From positions 24,414-79,932 of the forward strand of contig MFDN01000006.1 of the NCBI GenBank assembly GCA_001776935.1: 55,519 nt of DNA. The letters are read 5' to 3'. The notes under the pieces are model-generated. The model had not been told where the DNA came from. It saw only the letters and a list, made by a program, of their open reading frames with translations, and searched no databases. This DNA is from Candidatus Daviesbacteria bacterium RIFCSPLOWO2_01_FULL_39_23. Its GTDB lineage: Bacteria; Patescibacteriota; Microgenomatia; Daviesbacterales; UBA10151. The translations under genes and the position numbers were made by a program. Positions 1-7,464 of this stretch are shown here, piece by piece. Each line of letters opens with the position of its first letter. Position 1 is the first letter of the stretch.

Positions 1-430
1 CTTAAAAGGAGGGCTGCCGTTAGAAAAAAGTTTAATGATTAGGAATTTTTAAAAGTGGTTTGGATAGGCAGCCCGACTACCGCGAGACCGCAGAAATTTA
101 ATTTTGGATTTAGAAGAAAGAGCGGTCGAGCCCTCGGGATCAGTTGCGAGTATTCCGTCTCGAGACGGAATCGAGCGGTACGGACACGAGACAGGGCTAA
201 AAATTGCGGCGGGGGCGAAAAGCGAATACCCCCGCAACGGCAGGAGGTAATAAAACAGTACAAAGGGAGGCGAGAAACGCGCGAAGCATTTTTGTACCGT
301 TTCTCGCCGAGGTAGAGACTGTAAGGAGTAACTAAAAAAGCAAAGACATTGGCGAGGCTCCCCCTAGGGAGCCCTCTCGCCCAAAAGCGGGGGTGCCGCC
401 ACAACTATTTTGGGTGGGTGGGTTGATACG
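1..430. other. Gene-free, hairpin-rich region
   Basis: I find no convincing gene here. The stretch holds many inverted repeats: GGCTGCC near 13-19 pairs with GGCAGCC near 67-73; a 20-bp palindrome centred near 160 (ATTCCGTCTC/GAGACGGAAT); a CCCCC/GGGGG hairpin near 205-240; and GGCGAGAAACG/CGTTTCTCGCC near 269-309 interleaved with GTACAAA/TTTGTAC, a pseudoknot-like order. It could be a structured RNA cut by the window edge or an array of palindromic repeats. I did not see tmRNA, RNase P RNA or SRP RNA signatures. Confidence 0.4.
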
Positions 431-968
431 GAATATAGAAAGACTAAATTTACTTTATTCTTCTACTTTTGTACTATTGTACTTAAGTAAAGTATTGAAA
501 GGGGAAGAAAAAGAAAAACCAGCGAAAATTGCCGGAAAAATTTCAGATCGTTCTTTGAAAAATTTGCCGAAGTAAAATCCGAAGCTAAAAAAGCTCGGAA
601 ACCGGAAGTTTCCAGCTTGGGAATCGGCCAAAATGGTGGAAACTGGCCGATTCATTTCTGATATAATTGGGGAAGCCAAAAAGTTTTTTAATTTATTTGT
701 TTTTCCGTTCCGCTAAAGGCGGAACTATAAATAATAAAAATCGCGCGCTCTTAAAAAAATATAAATGTATTTTTTTAGCAAAAAATACTAGAGCGAGGCC
801 GAAGGCCCCTCCAGAGGCGGGCAGGCCGAGCGGAATCGAAGCCCGCGAAGCGAAGCGAGCGGGCTACCGAAGCGACTTAAAGCGAGTTCGAATTTTTTTG
901 TAAAGGTCGACCGACTATCACAGACATTATGCTTGCTTCAAGGCTCCCTATGATGCTACTATTGAAGA
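431..968. other. Intergenic region with adjacent hairpins and GC-rich repeat
   Basis: No gene supported. Two neighbouring hairpins lie at about 585-612 (GGAAAC/GTTTCC) and 620-652 (GAATCGGCCA/TGGCCGATTC). A long AT stem (TAAAAAAATA/TATTTTTTTA) lies near 750-782, followed by a GC-rich repeat at about 790-890 made of GCGAAGCGAAGCGAGCGGG-like words, similar in style to 9940-10075. Confidence 0.4.
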
Positions 969-1721
969 ATGAACCAGGAAAAACCACTCCTTAAATATTT
1001 TTTTGAAGGGTTTGCTCTTGCAAATCGCAATCTGGAAATTTATTTTCTTGGGCTGATTATCGTAATCCTGCCACCTCTTCTTTCTGCCATATTACCAAAC
1101 TCGCCTATATTAAACGCCTTATCTCCTGTCTTTTATCTGATAAGTTTCGGTTTCAGTTTATCAATTCCCAAATTTCTTATTCAAAAACACCACAACTACT
1201 CTTTATCCTTAAAAAATATATTCTCTACCACAATGCAAAGCACAAAAAGAATTATTCTTCCTTCTATTCTACTTTTCATAATCGCCACCATACTCCTAAT
1301 GGTTATCTTCGCACTGGTAGTCATTTTTTTACGCCCGACCCCTGAACAAATTGCGCAATTTTTTAGAGACTTCAATTACTCAAATATACGATGGCATCCT
1401 TTTTTCTTAATTTTAGTGCCTGTAATTTCATTTTTTGTATTTACCCCTATTTTGTTCTCGTTGGAGCACAAAGGCTTAATAACCTCTCTTTTGAACAGCA
1501 TCAGCACCAGCTTTAGCCATCTACCTTATTTATCTATCGTTATAGCAATAGATTTTATTTCTTATGCAGGAACCAGTTTTTTCCCTATCTATGAAGTTTG
1601 GGGATCATCTGCAGAATATATAATCAGTTCGTATATCGGATTAGTTGTGATTTCAAGTACCTTATTATATTACCAAAAGAAAATTAGAAACGAGAGTTTT
1701 ACTCCCCAAACCAGAGCTTGA
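969..1721 (+). CDS. Multi-pass membrane protein, unknown function
   Basis: A 250-residue protein with roughly six hydrophobic segments (about residues 22-45, 48-70, 95-120, 140-162, 183-205 and 212-235) and few charged residues, so almost certainly an inner-membrane protein. I do not recognise a family motif; the general look is that of the small six-helix membrane proteins often annotated as DUF in this group. The ATG at 969 follows a weak GAAGA. Its last 23 bases overlap the 3' end of the convergent ndk gene, so the two transcripts would be antisense at their ends. Confidence 0.7.
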   Translation: MNQEKPLLKYFFEGFALANRNLEIYFLGLIIVILPPLLSAILPNSPILNALSPVFYLISFGFSLSIPKFLIQKHHNYSLSLKNIFSTTMQSTKRIILPSILLFIIATILLMVIFALVVIFLRPTPEQIAQFFRDFNYSNIRWHPFFLILVPVISFFVFTPILFSLEHKGLITSLLNSISTSFSHLPYLSIVIAIDFISYAGTSFFPIYEVWGSSAEYIISSYIGLVVISSTLLYYQKKIRNESFTPQTRA

Positions 1722-2202
1722 TTTCTTTTGCAGCTTCTTTAGAAGAACCGGAAGCATGAATCAAGTTCCAAACCGGTCTTTCTTCCATATTAGCTTTTAA
1801 AATATTATCAGTGCCTAAATCTCCTCTGATTGTGCCTTTTTCAGCAGTTGCAGGGTCTGTAAGACCGGTAGTTTTCCGGGCCACAATCACTGCATCCTCC
1901 CCTTCCAAAACCATTACCACCACAGGGCCTGAGGTGATAAATTTCCTAAGCCAGGTGACTACTTTTCTGCCCTGGTCTTCTGCGCTTTTAACCTGTTGGC
2001 CTGCTGCTATGGTTTTTTCTCCGATTAAACGAAGATATTCCGGATCCATGGGATAGTGCTTTTCTACAATAGAAAGAGGCGCCATTATATCTTTTCTTTT
2101 AACAACCTTAAGTCCTGCCGCCTCATATCTTTTGATAATTTCATCTGTAAGCCCACGGCTGACCCCATCCGGTTTAATAATAATTAGTGTTTGTTGGATC
2201 AT
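1699..2202 (-). CDS. ndk: Nucleoside diphosphate kinase
   Basis: Transfers the gamma phosphate of ATP to nucleoside diphosphates through a phospho-histidine. The N-terminus reads TLIIIKPDGVSRGL, typical of the family, and the active-site histidine lies in NLIHASGSSKEA near the C-terminus. At 167 residues it is longer than the usual 140-150, with an extra segment in the middle (around PMDPEYLRLIGEKT), a variant common in Patescibacteria and some archaea. I chose the ATG at 2202 over a longer frame from 2247 because family similarity begins at MIQQTL. The longer version would add 15 residues from a repeat-like region. Confidence 0.95.
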   Translation of the reverse strand: MIQQTLIIIKPDGVSRGLTDEIIKRYEAAGLKVVKRKDIMAPLSIVEKHYPMDPEYLRLIGEKTIAAGQQVKSAEDQGRKVVTWLRKFITSGPVVVMVLEGEDAVIVARKTTGLTDPATAEKGTIRGDLGTDNILKANMEERPVWNLIHASGSSKEAAKEIKLWFGE

Positions 2203-2228
2203 GTTCCAAGTATTATATCCAAAATAGT

Positions 2229-2290
2229 GACTAGAGTCTAGAGTCAAGGAAAAAACAGTCTAGACTCTCGACTCTGGCAACTAGACTCTA
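2229..2290. repeat. Low-complexity 'stutter' tract (GACTCTAG words)
   Basis: Repeated and inverted copies of CTAGAGTC/GACTCTAG. It supplies the TAG stop codon of the phosphoesterase gene at 2288-2290. Same word family at 11310-11400 and 51800-51880. Confidence 0.7.
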
Positions 2291-3337
2291 GTTAATCTCC
2301 ACATCCTCCACTCTTGTTTCGCCATCATCAAATACCGAAACAACTGCAAATCTGGGAAGCTGAGGATTCCGGAGCGAGCTTACAGCGCCGATTGTTGCCA
2401 TGGGAATATCGGTTTTCGGTTCTGAATACTGAGAAAAATAATGTATATCCCCTGCAAAAACTTTCGCAGCCCCTGCATCTTTCAATTGAAACATCAAACC
2501 TCCTGCCTGGGATTTCAGATTTTTCTCAACCCATCCCATTGTGTGAGTTGAAGAAGGGTGGTACAAAGGCTCGTGCAGGAATACGAAAACCCCTTTTGCC
2601 TGCAAAGTTTTAAATTTTTCAAGTTCATCAGCAATCCATTTTGACTGTGCAGCATCAAATCCAATATAGTTATCACTGTTATTAAGGAGAATAAAATGGA
2701 AATTTTCAAAAGTAAATGATTGGTAAGTCGGGCCGAAAACCTGATTAAAACAGGCAATTGGCGATAATTCCCTGTTCCTGCAATCCCAAAGGTCATGATC
2801 TCCCGGTAATAAAAAATATCTCAAAGAGGATAAATCCAGTTCTTTTTTTACATTTTTCAGCTCCTGTATAGTCCCAACCTCAGTGTAATCCCCAAGCCCG
2901 ATTATAAATTTTAAATCAGGATAGCTTTGCTTTGCTTGAGTAATCGCCTTGGATAAATTTATATTATCATTATGAGAATCTGCAAAAAGCAGGAATCTAA
3001 AAACTAAATTTGAAGCAGGAGGAAGCTCAACAGGGTTTTCTGATGTTATCTCTTTGCTTCTTTGCTCTCCCAGCACCTTTTGACTAATCCGGTCTGAAAC
3101 TCCCCCGGTTATTTTATTTGCAGATAAAACAGTCAAAAAACTTTGCGGTACCTTCCCGGCTAATATTTCTGATAAAACTGTTTGCGGATCAAGCTTTAAA
3201 GGATCAAAACCGGAAAAGTGCTTGTAAGCAGAATAAGTTCCTCCCAGCAAAACCGCCAACATAAAAAAACTTAAAGCCAGTCTGAATATAACAAACACTA
3301 TATTAGTAGATCTTTTACCCTGATGCTTTTTAAACAT
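2288..3337 (-). CDS. Membrane-anchored metallophosphoesterase
   Basis: A 349-residue calcineurin-like phosphoesterase. A single membrane segment (about residues 13-35) precedes a roughly 60-residue linker. The catalytic domain shows the metal-binding motifs in order: FADSH, GLGDYTE, PGDHDLWD, FLHEP and AGDIHYF. The domain should be outside the membrane if the anchor is N-in. The ATG at 3337 overlaps the TAA of argS (TAATG), so translation is probably coupled; an upstream in-frame ATG at 3406 would lie inside argS and is less likely. The substrate cannot be told from sequence. Its stop codon lies in a repeat tract. Confidence 0.85.
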   Translation of the reverse strand: MFKKHQGKRSTNIVFVIFRLALSFFMLAVLLGGTYSAYKHFSGFDPLKLDPQTVLSEILAGKVPQSFLTVLSANKITGGVSDRISQKVLGEQRSKEITSENPVELPPASNLVFRFLLFADSHNDNINLSKAITQAKQSYPDLKFIIGLGDYTEVGTIQELKNVKKELDLSSLRYFLLPGDHDLWDCRNRELSPIACFNQVFGPTYQSFTFENFHFILLNNSDNYIGFDAAQSKWIADELEKFKTLQAKGVFVFLHEPLYHPSSTHTMGWVEKNLKSQAGGLMFQLKDAGAAKVFAGDIHYFSQYSEPKTDIPMATIGAVSSLRNPQLPRFAVVSVFDDGETRVEDVEIN

Positions 3338-5175
3338 TACATTCTTTCCGGAGCTTCTATGCCCAAAAGATAAAGTCCTTTTTTCAACACTTGCGATACT
3401 GCACAAGTTAAAGCTAACCTAAATTCCTTTTTATCTTCCGAAGCATTTACAATCCGGTGCTTTTGATAGAATAAATTAAAAATTGCTGACAATTCTAACA
3501 AATACGAAGCAACTGCATTCGGCTTCAAACTCTTAACTGCTTCTTCTACTATATCTCCAAAGTATTCCAGTTTTTGCAATATTTGTCTTTCCTCATTTTC
3601 CAACATAATTTGAGGAAGTATGGAATGTGAATCTACATGAGGATTATTGCTTTGATAGTTTATGTTGGCCTTTCTTAAAATGGAATTAGCACGGGCGCAG
3701 GCATATTGGATATAAGGGCCGCTGTCCCCTTCCAAAGCCACTGATTTTTCTACATCAAAAATAGTATCGGCAGCCGGTTGATGCTTTAACATAGCAAATT
3801 TAATTGCTCCCACACACACCTGGTTTAACAAGTGTTCTCTTTCCTCTTTAGGCTCAAAATCCGCAAGAAGAACCTCTAATTTACTTTTAACAGCATCAAA
3901 AATTTCTTCAAAAGTTAAAACGTTACCTTTCCTTGAAGAAATCTTACCGCCAAGCATTCTGACCATGCCGTGACCAACATGAATAGTTTTTTTGGAAAGC
4001 TCAGGGTAGATTTTGCTTAAAGCTAAAAGCAAAACTTTGAAATATTCGTTAATCTCATTCCCTGTCACAACAATAGACCGGTCGTACGGGTAATCCTGGT
4101 GCTTCTTGAAAGCCAGTCCCAATTCTTTTGCTTCATAAGTTGGTAATCCCATTGAATTTACAAAAACTCTATTATGCAAACCGAACTTTTCAGCAGGAAA
4201 AATAACCGCTCCGTCGCTTTTCTCAAAAACTTTATCATCAATATGCGTTAAAACCTCTTTAAGCCCGTACTCTCCAACAATGCTTTCAGGGTAATAAAAG
4301 TCAAATTTTGTACCCAGCAGAGCATAAATAGTCTCGAAATAATCCAAACTCCATTTTCTGCCCTTTTCAAAAATCGCCCTGATTGCACCCAACTCCTTCT
4401 CATTAAACTCCACCAATGATTTATAATCCGCCTGAGGCTGAAATTTGGCTGTTTCTTCCATATACTGCTGAGCCGAAATATAAACTAGTAGATTTATTCT
4501 TTTTATCTGCTCACAAATCTCCTTATTTTCCTCATACGCTTTGGCTCCTTCTGCATAAGCCTGACCTAAAAACTCCACTCTTTCCCTTAAAGTTCTCTTT
4601 TCTAAATCTGCCAGGCTTATTTGATCTTTTTCTAATTTCTTTTGTATTCCCCAGATAGATTTAGCTGCATGCATACCTACATCCCCAAAATAATTCACTC
4701 TTTTAACTTCAAAGCCTTTTGCTTCAAAAAGCCGGGAAATAGATTCCCCTACGCTATTACTGAATAGATGACCTATATGAAATTCTTTAAAAGGATTAGG
4801 ATCAGTAAATTCTACGAGCACTTTTTCATTATTGGATTTTAAAATAGCTGCCTGATTGCAGATTTGCTGAAGGTTTTCCATCAAAGATTCCGGTTTTACA
4901 AAAAAATTGATAAATCCTCCCCCGGCAACTTCTGCTTTTTCCAGATATTTTTTACTTGACTCTTGACCCATGACACTGTCCACTATTTCATTAGCAATTT
5001 CTACTGGAGATTGCTTACTTTTAGATGATTCCAATTTAGCAAGTTGTAGGGCCAAATTCGTTGTATAGTCTCCAAAGGTTGAGTTTTGCGGAATAGATAT
5101 AACTGTATCAGTTGATTTGTAACCTAAATCCTCAACTACTCTTTTTAAGTCTTCTAAAATCTTTTGTTTAAACAT
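3337..5175 (-). CDS. argS: Arginyl-tRNA synthetase
   Basis: Class I aminoacyl-tRNA synthetase charging tRNA-Arg. The N-terminal Arg-S domain (about 1-110) is followed by the nucleotide-binding HIGH motif in FKEFHIGHLFSN (about residues 128-139) and a KMSKS-like GKISSRKGN (about 405-413). The C-terminal DALR anticodon-binding domain ends in the usual short ...ERM terminus. The length of 612 is slightly above the norm of about 560-590. It overlaps the downstream phosphoesterase by one base, suggesting one operon. The ATG at 5175 is the only good start. Confidence 0.96.
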   Translation of the reverse strand: MFKQKILEDLKRVVEDLGYKSTDTVISIPQNSTFGDYTTNLALQLAKLESSKSKQSPVEIANEIVDSVMGQESSKKYLEKAEVAGGGFINFFVKPESLMENLQQICNQAAILKSNNEKVLVEFTDPNPFKEFHIGHLFSNSVGESISRLFEAKGFEVKRVNYFGDVGMHAAKSIWGIQKKLEKDQISLADLEKRTLRERVEFLGQAYAEGAKAYEENKEICEQIKRINLLVYISAQQYMEETAKFQPQADYKSLVEFNEKELGAIRAIFEKGRKWSLDYFETIYALLGTKFDFYYPESIVGEYGLKEVLTHIDDKVFEKSDGAVIFPAEKFGLHNRVFVNSMGLPTYEAKELGLAFKKHQDYPYDRSIVVTGNEINEYFKVLLLALSKIYPELSKKTIHVGHGMVRMLGGKISSRKGNVLTFEEIFDAVKSKLEVLLADFEPKEEREHLLNQVCVGAIKFAMLKHQPAADTIFDVEKSVALEGDSGPYIQYACARANSILRKANINYQSNNPHVDSHSILPQIMLENEERQILQKLEYFGDIVEEAVKSLKPNAVASYLLELSAIFNLFYQKHRIVNASEDKKEFRLALTCAVSQVLKKGLYLLGIEAPERM

Positions 5176-5202
5176 TATTTAATAATAACATAAATTTATT
5201 TC

Positions 5203-5273
5203 GTCATTGCGAGCGATTAGCGTGGCAATCTTCCGCTATAGATTGCTTCGCCACTTCGTGGTCTCGCAATGAC
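5203..5273. repeat. Palindromic element, GTCATTGCGAG family (copy 1)
   Basis: Terminal inverted repeat GTCATTGCGAG...CTCGCAATGAC, 71 bp. It covers the 3' end of comEC and encodes its last residues and TGA stop. A second copy is at 47819-47936. Confidence 0.8.
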
Positions 5274-6229
5274 AAATTAATAGCCATTAAAATTCCTACC
5301 ACTACTAAATAATAACCCACCCATACCACCCAAACCTGTTCCCCTATATACTCCCAGGCAAAAGGCAAAGAAGCAAAAAAGCCAACTATATAAATAAAGT
5401 ATGTTAAAAATACGGAAACAGCCAAACTTACTAAAGCTCCTAAGAATAACATTAAAACTCCTAAAATCATAATAAAAGGAATCGTCCACAAAATTAGAGT
5501 GTTAGCAAGCAATGAAACTAATGAAATTTGATGAAAATTAGCAGCAATTACAGGAGCAACCATAAGCTGAGCTGCCAGTGTTACGGCTAAATCCTGTCCA
5601 AGCAAGGGAAATTTTCGTAAAAATTTTAAAAGGAGCGGAGAAACAACCACTACACCAAAGGTTGCCAAGAAAGAAAGCTGGAAAGAAAGGTCTAAAATCC
5701 ATTTAGGATTTATAAGCAGCATCAAAGCAGCTGTAATCATCAGCACCCACCAGCCTGTATTTTGCCTTCCATATATTTGGGCAAAGGATGCCAAAGTAAA
5801 CATAATAGCAGCCCTCAAAATAGGCACCTGCCCCCCGGTTAGCAGAACATATGCTGTGACTGCTATCAGGCTTAAAATGATTGCATGTCGTCTTTTAATT
5901 AACCCTGCCAAGCTTAAGAAAAAACCTGCAACCATGCTTAGGTTCTGTCCGGAGGCTACTACAATGTGCAGGGTTGAAGTATCTCTTAAAGCAAGCTTCA
6001 AAGCCGGAGGCAGATCCTTTTTATTACCAAGTAAAATACCCGAAAGCAGTTCTGCCTGAGGAGAAGGCAAAAGCTGACTGATCCTTTGATCAAGCCTGGT
6101 GCGAACATCCAGAAACAGATCCAAATCCGGCTCCCATCCTCCCTGCTCATACCTGACTAAAAAAATAAGAAGATATAGAACAGCAGCTAATACCAAAGAC
6201 GTTTTATTCCAATATACAAGCTTACGCAT
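5204..6229 (-). CDS. comEC: ComEC/Rec2 competence membrane channel, short form
   Basis: The Competence domain of ComEC, which passes single-stranded DNA across the inner membrane during uptake. The diagnostic segment is HIVVASGQNLSMVAGF (about residues 87-102), followed by many membrane helices and TGGQVPILRAAIMF. At 341 residues it lacks the C-terminal metallo-beta-lactamase-like nuclease domain and most of the N-terminal OB region of full-length ComEC (about 700-800 residues). The last 20 or so residues (from about LRDHEVAKQS) come from a palindromic repeat and are probably not functional. comEA lies upstream on the same strand, 155 bases away. Confidence 0.9.
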   Translation of the reverse strand: MRKLVYWNKTSLVLAAVLYLLIFLVRYEQGGWEPDLDLFLDVRTRLDQRISQLLPSPQAELLSGILLGNKKDLPPALKLALRDTSTLHIVVASGQNLSMVAGFFLSLAGLIKRRHAIILSLIAVTAYVLLTGGQVPILRAAIMFTLASFAQIYGRQNTGWWVLMITAALMLLINPKWILDLSFQLSFLATFGVVVVSPLLLKFLRKFPLLGQDLAVTLAAQLMVAPVIAANFHQISLVSLLANTLILWTIPFIMILGVLMLFLGALVSLAVSVFLTYFIYIVGFFASLPFAWEYIGEQVWVVWVGYYLVVVGILMAINLSLRDHEVAKQSIAEDCHANRSQ

Positions 6230-6241
6230 GATAAGGAGCGA

Positions 6242-6377
6242 AGTTTGAGTCAGCCAAAAAATACTGATTGTTTTGTGCTAACTAAACTATATGATTGAGT
6301 TTAATACTAAATCACAAAACAATCACTAAGTGAGGAAGTCTCTACCGTCCGAACGATTTTTTGCGACCAAACAAGCT
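6242..6377. ncRNA. Two-copy structured element, copy 1
   Basis: The 46-bp core (6332-6377), beginning GAGGAAGTCTCTACCGTCCG, matches the core at 16713-16758 with two differences. A flanking AGTTTG (6242-6247) can pair with the terminal CAAGCT. Between them sits a hairpin, GATTGTTTTGTG (6266-6277) with CACAAAACAATC (6313-6324), absent from the second copy. The strand is unknown; it lies between comEA and comEC. Could be a structured RNA or a small mobile palindrome. Confidence 0.5.
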
Positions 6378-6384
6378 CTATTAC

Positions 6385-6975
6385 TTAATATATCACCAGC
6401 TGCTCTTTAATTTTCTCAAATACTGCCTTACTTACCACCTTTTTACTTAATAGATCCTCTATAGTGCCATACGGCCTGTCTGAAATGATTTTTGAAGCAG
6501 TCACCGGTCCAATGCCGGAAAGAGCTTCCAGTTCAGATTGAGTAGCTGTGTTGATATTAACTTTAGCCTCTGACTGAATTCCGGCTACAACAGTCCCCTG
6601 ATTTACGACTCCGCCTTCTCCTATAGCAGGCACATAAACTTTACTTCCATCTGATAGCTTTTGTGCCATATTTAAATATTTTGATATATATTCCTGATTA
6701 GCATCTTGAGCAAACCCCTCAGCGGCCAAAACTGCATTCTCAATCCTGGACCCTTCCTTTAACTGATAAACCCCGGGCTTATTAACAGCACCGGAAACAT
6801 CAACTGAAATTATTTTTTGGCTAACAGTCAAACTTTCTTTTGGAAAAACTTTAGGTTTAGAAGTAGTCAAACTGGAAGCAAATATTCCCCCGACAATCAA
6901 AACCAACCCCAAAATGCCCATAAATATGGGGATCTTAAACTGATTAATTTTTTCTTTCCAACCCAAATTTTCCAT
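6385..6975 (-). CDS. comEA: ComEA-like DNA receptor (SLBB + helix-hairpin-helix)
   Basis: DNA-binding protein of the competence apparatus, anchored outside the membrane. The N-terminal segment at about residues 15-35 is a membrane anchor. An SLBB domain follows (IISVDVSGAVNKPGVYQL, about 57-74), then a helix-hairpin-helix near the C-terminus (VNINTATQSELEALSGIGP, then SKIISDRPYGTIEDLL). Domain order and 196-residue length fit ComEA. It lies upstream of comEC on the same strand. The pair suggests natural DNA uptake, as inferred for many Patescibacteria. Confidence 0.93.
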   Translation of the reverse strand: MENLGWKEKINQFKIPIFMGILGLVLIVGGIFASSLTTSKPKVFPKESLTVSQKIISVDVSGAVNKPGVYQLKEGSRIENAVLAAEGFAQDANQEYISKYLNMAQKLSDGSKVYVPAIGEGGVVNQGTVVAGIQSEAKVNINTATQSELEALSGIGPVTASKIISDRPYGTIEDLLSKKVVSKAVFEKIKEQLVIY

Positions 6976-6979
6976 TGGA

Positions 6980-7402
6980 TCAGCCCATTAATTGTTCACG
7001 GTATAATTTAACCCATTTCTTGTAAGCGTCATATAGATATTCCATTCCTCTTTCTCCCATTTCCAGCCTGACCACTCCCCCTGCATGAGGATATTTATGG
7101 AGCCGTGGATGCGTAGAGGAAAAGCCATGAGCGTAATGAGTTAACTCATGCCCGATTGTATGATCCACCACCTCAGGAGGAATTTTTGGATCTTTAAACA
7201 TTGCCGTAATGGTGATAAAGCTGGCTTTTGTCCTTCTGTTTAAGCGGATCGAACCTAAGCGGTATTTAGCATATCTGCCAAACCTGATAAACACTTTGTT
7301 TGTTTGAGGAACGTCTGAGAAATATTTGGACCAGATGAAATCAAGGCGCGACAAAAGCCAATTATCATCCCTTTTTAAAGCAGTTTTTGATTTAGTTGTC
7401 AT
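6980..7402 (-). CDS. SprT-like zinc metalloprotease domain protein
   Basis: A 140-residue protein with a zinc-protease signature HTIGHELTHYAHG (HExxH at about residues 85-89) and a downstream histidine-rich segment (HPRLHKYPHAGG) that may supply the third ligand. The fold pattern resembles the SprT/Spartan and DUF45 families. No signal peptide is visible, so it is probably cytoplasmic. It ends 4 bases upstream of comEA on the same strand and may be co-transcribed. The substrate is unknown; SprT-like proteins elsewhere act on DNA-protein crosslinks, but that cannot be inferred here. Confidence 0.75.
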   Translation of the reverse strand: MTTKSKTALKRDDNWLLSRLDFIWSKYFSDVPQTNKVFIRFGRYAKYRLGSIRLNRRTKASFITITAMFKDPKIPPEVVDHTIGHELTHYAHGFSSTHPRLHKYPHAGGVVRLEMGERGMEYLYDAYKKWVKLYREQLMG

Positions 7403-7464
7403 GACAGTCTAAACTATATACTAAATTCTATTAGCAGTTTGAAAAAATAACTGCTAGTTACGCT

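Noticed and set aside
1-430. tmRNA, RNase P RNA or SRP RNA
   Set aside because: I could not find a TTCGA T arm with tag ORF, the GAGGAAAGTCC core or the SRP GGAA/GCAGCC domain on either strand.
39-903. Several 60-120 codon open frames at the left edge
   Set aside because: They overlap each other on both strands, lie over hairpins and have no ribosome site or family-like composition.
6332-6377. Purine-riboswitch-like word (GTCTCTACC) in the two-copy element
   Set aside because: The loop-loop partner sequences, the 5' half and the P1-proximal TAT motif of purine riboswitches are missing, and neighbours are not purine genes.
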